NCBI GenBank assembly: GCA_017402995.1
Contig: JAFQOV010000005.1
Coordinates: 1-64,000, forward strand
Direction of reading: 5' to 3'
DNA from: Candidatus Gastranaerophilales bacterium
Lineage (GTDB): Bacteria; Cyanobacteriota; Vampirovibrionia; Gastranaerophilales; Gastranaerophilaceae
DNA: 64,000 bases
Shown: positions 25,574-34,683 of the stretch, piece by piece
Position numbering within the stretch: the first letter of the stretch is position 1
How the letters are laid out: each line of letters begins with the position of its first letter
The notes under the pieces: model-generated
Told to the model about the DNA's origin: nothing
The model's database searches: none
What the model saw: the letters and a program-made list of their open reading frames with translations, nothing else
Made by a program: the position numbers and the translations under genes

Positions 25574-26893
25574 ATGGAAAAATATAAACAAATATTTATT
25601 GATTTAATTAAGCTTACCTTGCCAATTTTAGCAGGCAATTTGTCGCAAATTTTAATATTTTTGGCAGACACCATTGTCGCAGGGCGCTATTCAACAGTTG
25701 CACTTGGCGCAATCAGCGTCGCAAGTGCAATAACAATGACAGCAACAATTGCCGCAATTGGAATTGTAGTTGCAATCAGCCCTGTTGTTTCAAATTATAG
25801 GGGCGCTAAAATCCCAGCTAAAAAATATTTTGGCTTTAGCGTATTATTTTCTTTTTTGGTTTCAATTCCATTTTTCCTATTGTTAAAATTGGCAACCATC
25901 AAGCTTCACACCTTTAATTTAGACCAAGAGCTTTTTCCATATGTTAAACAATACCTCGAGGTTTGCGCTTGGACTGTTTTTCCGGCAACTATTTTTGTTG
26001 CAATAAAAGAATTTTTACAAGCATATGAAAAAGTTATTTTTGCAAACGTTTTAATGTTTTTATCAGTCATTGTAAATTTAATTTTAAATATTATTTTAAC
26101 CTTTGGTCTAGATTGGAATTTCATTCATATTCAAGAAATGGGCGTTTTGGGCTTAAGCGTTGCAACTTTAGCAACAAGATTAACTTCAATGTTTGGAATT
26201 TTATTATATTGCATACCACTTTTTAAAAATGGTATTAAAATTTCAAAAAAATATATTAAAGATTTGATGAAAACTGGCGTGCCAATTTCTTTTGCGCTAT
26301 TTTTTGAATTTTTGGGCTTTAATTTAACTGCTGTTTTAATCGGCAAATTCAGTGCATTATTCGCTGCTGTTCATAATATTATTTTATGTATTGCAAACGT
26401 AACGTTTATGATTTGTCTTTCTGTTTCAAATGCAAGTGCTGTAAAAATTGGATTTTTCAACGGAAAAAAAGACAAAACAAATGTTGTAAAATATGCAAAA
26501 ACGAGCATTTTTATTATTTTAATTATAGCTTTTTGCGCATTTTTAACTTTAAGCTTATTTTCTGAACAAATTATTTTAATTTTCTCAAAAGACCCGCAAG
26601 TCGTTGCCTTGTGCCAAAAAATTATGGTGCTTGTATTAGCGTTTTTATTTTTCGATTGCATGCAATGCGCCAATGTTGGTATTTTAAAAGGGTTAAAGGA
26701 TACAAAAGCACCAATGTTTGCAACATTATTTGGATATTTAATCATTGCAATTCCGCTAGGTTCATTTTTAGCATTTAAAAAAGGAATTGTTTTAGAAGGT
26801 TTTTGGCTTGGGCTTGCTTTAGCGTTATTTTCTGTTGCAATTATAACTGGGTTAAGAGTCGTTTATGACATTAAAAAACTGCCTTATCAATAA
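25574..26893 (+). CDS. MATE family efflux transporter
   Basis: This 439-residue polytopic membrane protein has about 12 hydrophobic segments. It begins with the MATE signature (LTLPILAGNLSQILIFLADTI, abridged: TLPILAG then LADTIVAGRYST). MATE pumps expel cationic drugs or metabolites using a Na+ or H+ gradient. The ATG directly follows the stop codon of the oxidase gene, suggesting a two-gene transcript. The last codons also encode, on the other strand, the terminator of RNase P RNA. Confidence 0.92.
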   Translation: MEKYKQIFIDLIKLTLPILAGNLSQILIFLADTIVAGRYSTVALGAISVASAITMTATIAAIGIVVAISPVVSNYRGAKIPAKKYFGFSVLFSFLVSIPFFLLLKLATIKLHTFNLDQELFPYVKQYLEVCAWTVFPATIFVAIKEFLQAYEKVIFANVLMFLSVIVNLILNIILTFGLDWNFIHIQEMGVLGLSVATLATRLTSMFGILLYCIPLFKNGIKISKKYIKDLMKTGVPISFALFFEFLGFNLTAVLIGKFSALFAAVHNIILCIANVTFMICLSVSNASAVKIGFFNGKKDKTNVVKYAKTSIFIILIIAFCAFLTLSLFSEQIILIFSKDPQVVALCQKIMVLVLAFLFFDCMQCANVGILKGLKDTKAPMFATLFGYLIIAIPLGSFLAFKKGIVLEGFWLGLALALFSVAIITGLRVVYDIKKLPYQ

Positions 26894-26898
26894 GGCAG
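26873..26898 (-). terminator. terminator of RNase P RNA, inside the MATE gene end
   Basis: On the minus strand CTGCCTTAT/ATAAGGCAG forms a nine-base stem followed by six U (26878-26873). It overlaps the final codons and stop of the convergent MATE gene. Confidence 0.8.
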
Positions 26899-27359
26899 AA
26901 AGTCGAGTATAAGCCGAGTTCTGTAATAAGATAGTTATCTGTCTAAGCGTTTTTTTATGTATCTTCGAATGAAACGGAAATAGCACCTGATACAAATTCA
27001 AACTTGCAGTCAATCGGGGTTTACCATGCCTGATATCTCACGATATCAGCGGTGAGCTCTTACCTCGCCGTTGCACAATCACTATGTTTTCCTTTTACAT
27101 TCCGCCTGTGGGTATCTCGCTTTCAATTTGCTTCGCTATCGCTGTCGCAAATTCGCTCGATTATCCTACGGCGGTTTTCTAAGGTTCCAGTGCATTTCAA
27201 GAGAAATGCGCTTAGAAACACAGTATTCTTCTTTTCTGTGGCACTGTCCTCGTCCTCACGGACACTTGGCTTTCCCAAGCGATTTGCTATTTAGACTGCC
27301 CGGACTTTCCTCATTTTAAATAAATAAATTTATTTAAAACGCAACTATCAGTCGACTTT
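26899..27359 (-). ncRNA. rnpB: RNase P RNA (class A)
   Basis: The minus strand contains the hallmark GAGGAAAGTCCGGGC near the 5' end (27312-27298) and the conserved 3' end CAGAACTCGGCTTATACTCG (26922-26903). The P1 helix pairs AAAGUCGA at the 5' end (27359-27352) with UCGACUUU at the 3' end (26906-26899). The length of about 460 nt is at the upper side for this RNA. It is the catalytic subunit that removes tRNA 5' leaders. Apparent reading frames here are not coding. Confidence 0.95.
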
Positions 27360-27378
27360 TTTAACATGTTACCATGAA

Positions 27379-28134
27379 TTATTTTCTAATAAAGTCCAAA
27401 ATCGCATTAATAAATGTCAAAGGATGAACTGGACACCCTGGGATATATAAATCAATCTTGTATTTATCAATAAATTCTCGATTTAATTCGGTTGACTCTT
27501 GAAAAACACCCCCAGAAATCGCACAAGTTCCGCACAAAACAACGACTTTTGGCTCAGGCACGGATTTGTAGCAATCTTCAAGAGCATATGCCATATTTTT
27601 TGTTATTGGACCAGTAATTACAATCCCATCTGCATGACGAGGGGAAGCAACAAAATCAATCCCAAAACGACCCATATCAAAATTTGCATTTGATGAAGCA
27701 TTCAATTCCATTTCGCAACCATTACACCCACCAGCAGACACTTGGCGAAATTTAATTGAGCGATTAAAAATTGAATATATTTCTTTTCTTGCTTGAATTG
27801 CTCTTTTTTCAAATTCTTCTTTAGTTGTTTCAGATGTAATAATCAATTTATCACGCTTATCTGCCCCTAGTTTATAATAATTTGAAAAATCAATCGCCCC
27901 ATTTGGACACATCATTTTGCATTGCCCACACAATGTACATCTGCCAAGGTCAATTTTTAAAGGATTTAAGCTAATTGCGCCCGTTGGACAAGAATTAACA
28001 CATTGATTACATGCACAACACATATTATCTTTTACAACAGGCAAACCGCGAAATTGACTGCGCATTTGAGCGTTTTGAATATCAGGGATATATTGTTTTT
28101 TTTGAACTAATTTCATTTTTAAAGTTTCAAACAT
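27379..28134 (-). CDS. Ehr complex small subunit (NuoB/HycG-like fused to 2[4Fe-4S] ferredoxin)
   Basis: I start at ATG 28134 (251 residues), which has AAAGGA six bases upstream. Residues ~36-80 hold two 4Fe-4S motifs (C-x2-C-x2-C-x3-C type: ACNQCVNSCP and CTLCGQCKMMCP), as in NuoI/HycF. The rest is a NuoB/HycG-like module with all four proximal-cluster cysteines in place (GGCNGCE, CGTCAISGG, PGCPVHP). It should relay electrons from a soluble donor, probably ferredoxin, toward the large subunit. It is the last gene of the operon and is convergent with nothing; rnpB follows on the same strand. Confidence 0.88.
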   Translation of the reverse strand: MFETLKMKLVQKKQYIPDIQNAQMRSQFRGLPVVKDNMCCACNQCVNSCPTGAISLNPLKIDLGRCTLCGQCKMMCPNGAIDFSNYYKLGADKRDKLIITSETTKEEFEKRAIQARKEIYSIFNRSIKFRQVSAGGCNGCEMELNASSNANFDMGRFGIDFVASPRHADGIVITGPITKNMAYALEDCYKSVPEPKVVVLCGTCAISGGVFQESTELNREFIDKYKIDLYIPGCPVHPLTFINAILDFIRK

Positions 28135-28144
28135 AATTTTTCCT

Positions 28145-29596
28145 TTATAAGTCAAATCCTGCATAAGACAGGTCAAAACCTTTGTTGCACAATGGAAAAT
28201 CAGATATTCCATTTCCTCTTAAAGCCATTGAAAGCCCCCACCAATTGTTAAATGATGGGTCTTTAATTTTATATCTTCTCAATTTTCCATTTTCGTCAGT
28301 CAGTGCAATGTGAACAACTTCTCCACGCCAACCTTCAACAATTGAAATTGCAAGTGAATTTGAAATTAAATCATTTTTTTCAACCAAAATTTCATCATCT
28401 TTTACAACTTCGAGTTTTTTCAACAATTTTTTAACAAAAGATATTGATTCAATAACTTCTTTATATCTAATTTTAAAGCGTGAATATGCGTCATTTGTCG
28501 CACTAAATTTTTTCTTTTCGAAATCTTGATAAAATTCATCTTTAAAATCAAAGCGCGAATCAATCTCTATTCCGCAAGAGCGAGCAATCAAGCCAACTAA
28601 ATTAAGCTCTTGAGCAGTTTCTTTTGAAACAACGCCTGTTTTTTCCAATCTTGACATAACGCTTGAAGATTGAAGCGCAGCTTTGGTCATTTTTTCAACA
28701 GTAGCTTTAACTTCAGATAAGACCGAAAGAATTTTTTCACTTAATTCATCATCAATATCAAAATTTACGCCACCAAAAGTGATTAAACCTCTACCAAAAC
28801 GAGAGCCCGAAATTTCAAGCATAGTATTGATTACAAGAGTTCTTGTAACGGCATATACTTCTTTTCCCATTAAATAAGCAATATCGCCCAAAATTGCACC
28901 CATATCGCCGATATGAATTGCAATGCGCTCCATTTCAAGAGCAATCGCACGAATTAGCTTTGCTTTGATTGAAACTTTTGTATCACTCAATGCTTCCATA
29001 ACTTGTGAATATGCTGTATTATATGCTATTACGCTATCTCCACAAATCGATTCTGCTAATTGGTTTGACGGTTTTTTGACCATTAAATCTTCAACACCTC
29101 TATGTTGATATCCAAGCATAATTTCAAGGTTATAGACCTTTTCGCCTTGGCACATAAATCTAAAATGTCCTGGTTCGATAACTCCCGCGTGGATTGGTCC
29201 AACGGCAACTTGGTGGATTTCTTCGCCTTCCATCTCAAAAAATTCATGTTTATCTTGATTTAATCTCAAAGGCTTTAACCAAGGGTGCCCAACGGGCTTT
29301 ATTCCGAATTGTTCATAAAACTCGCGCTCAAAAATATGATATTGATGATTTTCTTTTGTAATTGAAGGATATTCTTTTGCGTTTTTATCAAGCAAAGCAG
29401 AACTGATAAAGATTTCACCTTCTTCATCATCAACCAAAAAAGCAAAAAGTCTGATATTTTCGCCCCAATCTGCCCCAAAAAAGCCAATCGGGCGAAGATT
29501 TGTCATCTCGAGTTGTGCTTTAAATGTTTCAAAATCAATCGTTGGAATATCAGATAAATTAATTCTTTGATTATTTTTTGCTGTGTAATAATTCAT
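28145..29596 (-). CDS. Ehr complex large subunit (HycE/NuoCD-like, NiFe ligands lost)
   Basis: This 483-residue protein fuses a NuoC-like N-domain (~1-115) to a NuoD/HycE-like domain. VGPIHAGVIEPGHFRF marks it as group-4-hydrogenase-like. True NiFe enzymes carry two C-x2-C pairs as metal ligands. Here the first is AESICGDSVIAYN (C185, second Cys replaced by Ser) and the C-terminal DPCxxC is replaced by KDPSFNNWWG. It therefore cannot bind a NiFe centre in the usual way. This is the hallmark of Ehr (energy-converting hydrogenase-related) complexes, whose reaction is not established. Gaps to both neighbours are about ten bases. Confidence 0.88.
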   Translation of the reverse strand: MNYYTAKNNQRINLSDIPTIDFETFKAQLEMTNLRPIGFFGADWGENIRLFAFLVDDEEGEIFISSALLDKNAKEYPSITKENHQYHIFEREFYEQFGIKPVGHPWLKPLRLNQDKHEFFEMEGEEIHQVAVGPIHAGVIEPGHFRFMCQGEKVYNLEIMLGYQHRGVEDLMVKKPSNQLAESICGDSVIAYNTAYSQVMEALSDTKVSIKAKLIRAIALEMERIAIHIGDMGAILGDIAYLMGKEVYAVTRTLVINTMLEISGSRFGRGLITFGGVNFDIDDELSEKILSVLSEVKATVEKMTKAALQSSSVMSRLEKTGVVSKETAQELNLVGLIARSCGIEIDSRFDFKDEFYQDFEKKKFSATNDAYSRFKIRYKEVIESISFVKKLLKKLEVVKDDEILVEKNDLISNSLAISIVEGWRGEVVHIALTDENGKLRRYKIKDPSFNNWWGLSMALRGNGISDFPLCNKGFDLSYAGFDL

Positions 29597-29604
29597 TTTA
29601 TCTC

Positions 29605-31032
29605 CTAACCAACTATCGTATTTCTCATAATCTCTTGTAAAAATTTAGGCAAATACAAGCCCAAAACAAACGCCAAGGTTAATAAAACCGCTTGTGGAAG
29701 ATACATCAATCCGCTCATTTTTGGCATGTTTCTCTTTGCGCGCTCAAATCTTTCTTCGTTTTTGTCATCAAATAACATTGCAAAAACGACCCTTGCCATT
29801 GCAAATAAAATTATCGTTAACAAAAATAAAAACAGAAAACAAAGAACATATTTCTTTTGCAAAATCATTTCTTTTGCAATTAAAAATTCGCTGATGAACA
29901 ATATGCTTGGCGGAAAAGCGCATATTCCAAGGCAAGAAGCTATCCAAAGCCATGACGTTTTTTTGTCAACATGTCCTAGAGCTCTTACTGATTTAATTTT
30001 TTTAGATTGAAAAATTTCTAAAATATTTCCCGCAGTTAAAAAATATGACGCTTTAATTAAAGAATGTCCGATTAAATGTATCATCAAAGCAAAATATGCC
30101 CCACCGCCAAGTGATGTTGCAAGAGCGATAATTCCCATATTTTCAATTGATGAATAAGCAAGCATTCTTTTGTAATTTGTTGTGTGATACAAAAATACAC
30201 TTGTAACAAACAAAGATAAAACTCCCATTGTTAAAAGCATTAATTTTGCAAAAGAAACACAATCAGCGCAAATTAAAACCTTATAAACATTTAAAATAAC
30301 CAAAAATGCACAATTTAATAACGTTGCAGATAACAGCGCCGAAATTGGACTTGGCGCTTGCGCATGGGCATCTGGAAGCCAAAAATGAACAGGTGCAAGC
30401 CCCATTTTTGTGCCCATTCCAAATAAAATGAATACAAAAGCAATATTTAACCAGAAATGGTTGAAATTTTTTGCACATTGATATAATTCAGAATAATTTA
30501 AAGTGTTCATGTTGCCTTGCGAAACAGTTAAAAGAATAATCCCAACAAACGCTAGAGCAATACCGATTGAGCAAATGAAAACATATTTCCAAGCAGCTTC
30601 AATTGTATGTTTTGTTTTGTTGAAATAAATTAAATATGCACTTGCAAGAGTTGTTCCTTCAATGAAAATCCAAGCAAGACCAAGATTGTTTGCTAAAATC
30701 CCGCCTGTCATAGACATTACAAAAATCAATGTCATTATGCTATATCGCATAATTCTTTTTTCGTCAAATTCCATATTTTTTGAATATGGAATGTTATAAA
30801 ACGCAACTGCTAAAAACACAACCGATAAAACAATATAGAAAACAATATTTGAACTATTTAGGGCAAAATATTGCGTGTTTTTAATTAATTCAGGCTTTAG
30901 GAAATATAAAATACCTAAAATTGAATGAATGATTGAATATGAAACTATTGCAATATTGTTTGTAGTTTTATTTTTGACTAAAAACAAAAACACGCAAAAT
31001 ATTATCGGTAAAATTAAAACTAAATTAATCAT
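29605..31032 (-). CDS. Ehr complex antiporter-like subunit (NuoN/HyfF-like)
   Basis: This ~475-residue polytopic protein has about 14 hydrophobic segments and the proton-antiporter motifs of complex I membrane subunits. These include KMGLAPVHFWLPDAHAQAPSPISALLSATLL (abridged; K and H along the half-channels), YSSIENMGIIALA and HLIGHSLIKA. It resembles HyfF. ATG 31041 lies only two bases from the AAAGGA, so I prefer ATG 31032, which overlaps the previous stop codon. It should pump protons or sodium ions when the hydrophilic arm is reduced. Confidence 0.88.
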   Translation of the reverse strand: MINLVLILPIIFCVFLFLVKNKTTNNIAIVSYSIIHSILGILYFLKPELIKNTQYFALNSSNIVFYIVLSVVFLAVAFYNIPYSKNMEFDEKRIMRYSIMTLIFVMSMTGGILANNLGLAWIFIEGTTLASAYLIYFNKTKHTIEAAWKYVFICSIGIALAFVGIILLTVSQGNMNTLNYSELYQCAKNFNHFWLNIAFVFILFGMGTKMGLAPVHFWLPDAHAQAPSPISALLSATLLNCAFLVILNVYKVLICADCVSFAKLMLLTMGVLSLFVTSVFLYHTTNYKRMLAYSSIENMGIIALATSLGGGAYFALMIHLIGHSLIKASYFLTAGNILEIFQSKKIKSVRALGHVDKKTSWLWIASCLGICAFPPSILFISEFLIAKEMILQKKYVLCFLFLFLLTIILFAMARVVFAMLFDDKNEERFERAKRNMPKMSGLMYLPQAVLLTLAFVLGLYLPKFLQEIMRNTIVG

Positions 31033-31675
31033 TATATTCATAATCCTTTAAATCAGACAAATGTGCCACTTCCATATCGCAAAATTCTTTGTTTATTTGA
31101 GAAACAAACAAACCTAAAATATAAATCGCGATAAAAACGTCAAGCAATACGCCAATATTAACCAATAGAGGCATTTCTTTTGCAACAGATAAAGATAAAA
31201 GAAAAATCCCATTTTCCATTGCAATGAAATCAATTACATTTGATAAAATTTTATGTTTAATTGTAATCAACCATAAGCTAATTAAAATTGTAGACAATGC
31301 TATTCCAAAACATATTGGGTTAATCATTGAAATAGAAGGAATTTTCACAACACCAAGCATTAATCCGCCAAAAAGAATCAAGCTTGAAATAATCAAACAG
31401 TAAAAATGGGTGATGTTTGCGTCTGTGTCTCTATTTGAGTGCGTTTTTTTAAGAACTTTATTTAAAAACATTGGAATAACAATCGCTTTAACAACAAGTG
31501 TTTCAAGAGTTAAAAACAAAATCATATACCAAGGCGTGTGTTTAAAAGCCAAAGAGCAAATTAAAAACAACAAAAACCCTTGCACGCTCAATGTGCCGAT
31601 ATGTGCCTTTAGACGACTTGTTGTCGCAAGATAAAGCATTGTAAAACCAAATAAAATAATAAAACCGTTTTCCAT
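31025..31675 (-). CDS. Ehr complex subunit (NuoK/HyfE-like)
   Basis: This 216-residue membrane protein has six to seven helices and fits HyfE, the NuoK-like subunit of group-4 hydrogenase complexes (E. coli HyfE is 216 residues). Segments such as FTMLYLATTSRLKAHIG and LETLVVKAIVIPMFLNKVLKK carry the buried charged residues of the ion path. It sits between the NuoH-like and NuoN-like genes, two bases from the former. Confidence 0.82.
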   Translation of the reverse strand: MENGFIILFGFTMLYLATTSRLKAHIGTLSVQGFLLFLICSLAFKHTPWYMILFLTLETLVVKAIVIPMFLNKVLKKTHSNRDTDANITHFYCLIISSLILFGGLMLGVVKIPSISMINPICFGIALSTILISLWLITIKHKILSNVIDFIAMENGIFLLSLSVAKEMPLLVNIGVLLDVFIAIYILGLFVSQINKEFCDMEVAHLSDLKDYEYND

Positions 31676-31677
31676 AC

Positions 31678-32607
31678 CTACACCCCAAACATTCTAACCG
31701 CAACCAATGACGCGATTACAAGTGCAATTGACGACATGATAAAAACAAATTCAAATACATGGCTCATTCTTATTCTTGCCATCATTGATTCAATTATTCC
31801 AATAATTATTGCTAAAAGCAAAGTCAAAGCAATAAATAAAACTGCAAAAAGCGCCCCATTAAGCGCTGAAGGCAAAATTAAATTTACAATTATAGCTGAT
31901 AGTATCGCCATCTTAATTCCTGAAGCATATGTGATTAGAGCCAAATCAAAACCAGAATTGTCTAATATCATAACCTCATGAATCATTGTTAACTCAAGGT
32001 GCGTTTCAGGATCATCAACAGGAACTCTTGAACATTCAACTAAAAGCATAATGAAAATTGCGGCAACCATCATTATTGTGATTAAAAGCCCAAAAGCACC
32101 AGTCGAAGTCAAAATCATTGAAATGCTATTAAATGTTGAATTTCCTGTTAAAACAGCAATTGACGCCAAAATAATGAAAAAAGCAGGCTCGATTAAAGTT
32201 GTAAAACAAGCTTCTCTGCTTGAGCCCATACCTTCAAAAGAACTTCCTGTATCAAGAGCTGAAATAATTGCAAAAAACTTCGAAAAACCAAGCAAATATG
32301 AAAAAACAACAAACGCACATTCAAGCTCTATTATTGCTTTTCCATAAAAAATCGGTGCAAAAAGCCCAGCAAAAATTACAGAAGAAAAAATTACCAATGG
32401 TGCAATTTTAAATATCCAAGAAGTGCTTGAGCTGATTACTTGTCCTTTTTTCAAAAGTTTTACAAAATCATAAAACGGTTGAAAGATTGATATTCCTTTT
32501 CTTCCGCCAAAAAAAGCTTTTGTTTTTTTGATTAAACCAACCATAAAAAATGGCATAATCAACAAAAATAAAATATTTAAAACTATAATTAAAATATTAT
32601 TTATCAT
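31678..32607 (-). CDS. Ehr complex subunit (NuoH/HyfC-like)
   Basis: This 309-residue protein has eight membrane helices. The conserved cytoplasmic loops of the NuoH/HyfC family are present: QPFYDFVKLLKKGQV, DTGSSFEGMGSSREA and ECSRVPVDDPETHLELTMIHE. NuoH-like subunits join the hydrophilic arm to the membrane arm and carry the E-channel. Three-base gaps on both sides suggest translational coupling. Confidence 0.92.
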   Translation of the reverse strand: MINNILIIVLNILFLLIMPFFMVGLIKKTKAFFGGRKGISIFQPFYDFVKLLKKGQVISSSTSWIFKIAPLVIFSSVIFAGLFAPIFYGKAIIELECAFVVFSYLLGFSKFFAIISALDTGSSFEGMGSSREACFTTLIEPAFFIILASIAVLTGNSTFNSISMILTSTGAFGLLITIMMVAAIFIMLLVECSRVPVDDPETHLELTMIHEVMILDNSGFDLALITYASGIKMAILSAIIVNLILPSALNGALFAVLFIALTLLLAIIIGIIESMMARIRMSHVFEFVFIMSSIALVIASLVAVRMFGV

Positions 32608-32609
32608 CT

Positions 32610-34577
32610 TTAACCCAATAAAATTGCCACTATTAAAACTATTACTAAGAAAATAATTCCATAAGAAATATATTGTTGAATATTTCCGTTTTGTATTCTT
32701 TCAAACTGTTCAAAAAACTTCTCTGTTGATTTCAAAACAGGTTTCAAGAAATATTCTTCTTCAACATCTTCCAAATGTTGCACAAAATGCGCATGCACAG
32801 GGAAAATTGTTTTTGGTTTTTTAATATCTGATACTTTTTTAAACAAAGGCATTAACATAACCAAAAATGGACTTGCAAAAGAAGAAGCGCTATATTGCAT
32901 TTTTTCATTTGGTTTATCATAGCCACAACCCCAAGTTTGATGAACTTTTGAACCTTTTGAAACAAAATAGCGGATAGTATATAAAATGCCGATAAAAATC
33001 AACAAGCCCGCTAAAACAATTGAAATTGTTTGTAAAATGTTGAGATATTGTTCAATTTGACCTGTTTGCACAAAAATTGAAACAGGTTTTGAAACAAACA
33101 AAAATATTAATTTTGGCGCCAAGCCAATGAAAAAGATAAAACAAGCCAAAAGGCTCATTGGGAAAATGAAAGACGAATTGACATCTTCATTGATATCTTT
33201 TGCTTTTTCACGTTTTTCACCAAGAAAAATCGCGCTAAATGCTTTTGTAAAGCATAAAACCGCCATTGTTCCAACCAAAGCTAAAGCCCCAAAAGCCAAA
33301 AGACAAATCAAAAACGCAGAAATATTATCTATCATAATGCCTTTTAACATACCAAAATATATTAAAAATTCACTGATAAAGCCATTAAACGGAGGAAGAG
33401 CGCAAATTGCAATCGCGCCAATCAAAAATAAAACAGCTGTTTTCGGCATAGATTTAATTAAACCGCCCAAAACTTCAATATCTCTTGTATGAGTTTTGGA
33501 ATAAATCGCACCCGCCCCAAAGAAAAGCAACTCTTTAAATATTGAATGGTTTAAAACATGCAACATACAGCCGCTAAACCCAAGAAGCGCAACACTTGGA
33601 TTGTTATATGAAAGACCTAATATCCCAACGCCAAGCCCCAAACCGATTATACCGATATTTTCAATTGAAGAATAGGCAAGAAGTTTTTTGATATCTTGTT
33701 GTGATATTGCATATAATATGCCATAAAGCATTGTTATTATTGAAATTATGATAACGACATATCCAATTTGGCAACTTGGAATTAAAATCAAAGATAAAAT
33801 TCTTAAAATCCCATAAATTCCTGTTTTAATCATAACCCCGCTCATCATGCCAGAAACATGGCTAGGAGCGGCAGGGTGTGCAGATGGGAGCCAATTGTGG
33901 AAAGGAACAAAACCAGCTTTTATTCCAAAACCAATAAAGCCCAAAATAAAAGCAACGTTTGCCATTGCAAAATCGTTTTCTAGGGCAATTTTAAACTGTG
34001 CAAAGTCTAAACTATTTGAAGCAAGCGACATTAAAGCAAATGCAAGAATAATGAATATTACACTAACGTGCATATAAATTAAATATTTAATCCCAGCTTG
34101 TCTTGTTTCTTTTTTCTCATGTTCAAACATCACAAGGAAAAATGAAGATAATGACATCATTTCCCAAACAATTAAAAACATCAGCGCATTTTGAACGCCA
34201 ACAACAAGCAACATTGAAGCCGTCAAAATCGGCAAAAATACACTGTGCGCGGTGATATCTTTTTTCTTTTTAATGTAATTTGATAAATATCCTCTAGCAT
34301 AAATTGCGCCAAGAGTTGTCATAATTGTGATGAAAAAAATGAAAAATGCACTCAAATAATCAAGCGAAAATCTGACTTGGTTAAAAATTGAACCATATTC
34401 AAATATTTTTTCAATTGTTCCAAATTTAAAAATTTTAAAAACAGAGTTTAATTCAAAACAAGTCGAAACGAACGCGCAAAGTGCGATAAATTTTAGTTTT
34501 AAATATGAATTTTTAATTAATAGCGAAAAAATTCCACTAAAAATCAGAATTAAAATACCTATGAAATAATTTTCCAT
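32610..34577 (-). CDS. Ehr complex antiporter-like subunit (NuoL/HyfB-like)
   Basis: This 655-residue polytopic protein is related to NuoL/NuoM and HyfB. GFGIKAGFVPFHNWLPSAHPAAPSHVS (abridged) and AYSSIENIGIIGLGLGVG are diagnostic. The C-terminus has an additional helix and a WGCGYDKPNEKMQYSASSFASP motif found in HyfB/MnhA-like subunits. It is the first gene of the operon. GAGGGAAT precedes the ATG, and a Rex-type operator lies at 34591-34608. Confidence 0.92.
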   Translation of the reverse strand: MENYFIGILILIFSGIFSLLIKNSYLKLKFIALCAFVSTCFELNSVFKIFKFGTIEKIFEYGSIFNQVRFSLDYLSAFFIFFITIMTTLGAIYARGYLSNYIKKKKDITAHSVFLPILTASMLLVVGVQNALMFLIVWEMMSLSSFFLVMFEHEKKETRQAGIKYLIYMHVSVIFIILAFALMSLASNSLDFAQFKIALENDFAMANVAFILGFIGFGIKAGFVPFHNWLPSAHPAAPSHVSGMMSGVMIKTGIYGILRILSLILIPSCQIGYVVIIISIITMLYGILYAISQQDIKKLLAYSSIENIGIIGLGLGVGILGLSYNNPSVALLGFSGCMLHVLNHSIFKELLFFGAGAIYSKTHTRDIEVLGGLIKSMPKTAVLFLIGAIAICALPPFNGFISEFLIYFGMLKGIMIDNISAFLICLLAFGALALVGTMAVLCFTKAFSAIFLGEKREKAKDINEDVNSSFIFPMSLLACFIFFIGLAPKLIFLFVSKPVSIFVQTGQIEQYLNILQTISIVLAGLLIFIGILYTIRYFVSKGSKVHQTWGCGYDKPNEKMQYSASSFASPFLVMLMPLFKKVSDIKKPKTIFPVHAHFVQHLEDVEEEYFLKPVLKSTEKFFEQFERIQNGNIQQYISYGIIFLVIVLIVAILLG

Positions 34578-34590
34578 ATTCCCTCAAATG

Positions 34591-34608
34591 TTGTTAATTG
34601 GCTAACAA
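34591..34608. promoter_or_regulatory. Rex-type operator upstream of the Ehr operon
   Basis: TTGTTAATTGGCTAACAA matches the Rex palindrome known from anaerobic Firmicutes (TTGTTAA, four bases, TTAACAA) in all but one of 14 specified bases. It lies 14-31 bases before the first Ehr gene, just after a plausible promoter, a repressing position. No rex gene is in the window. Confidence 0.55.
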
Positions 34609-34683
34609 TTAATTTTGTATCAAAGAAAAGTGATTTTCAAGGGGAAAATTACAATTTTTCAAGGTTTTTGATATAATTTTTGT

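Noticed and set aside
27052-27319. Two overlapping reading frames on the plus strand
   Set aside because: They lie inside RNase P RNA on the other strand, which has clear conserved motifs.
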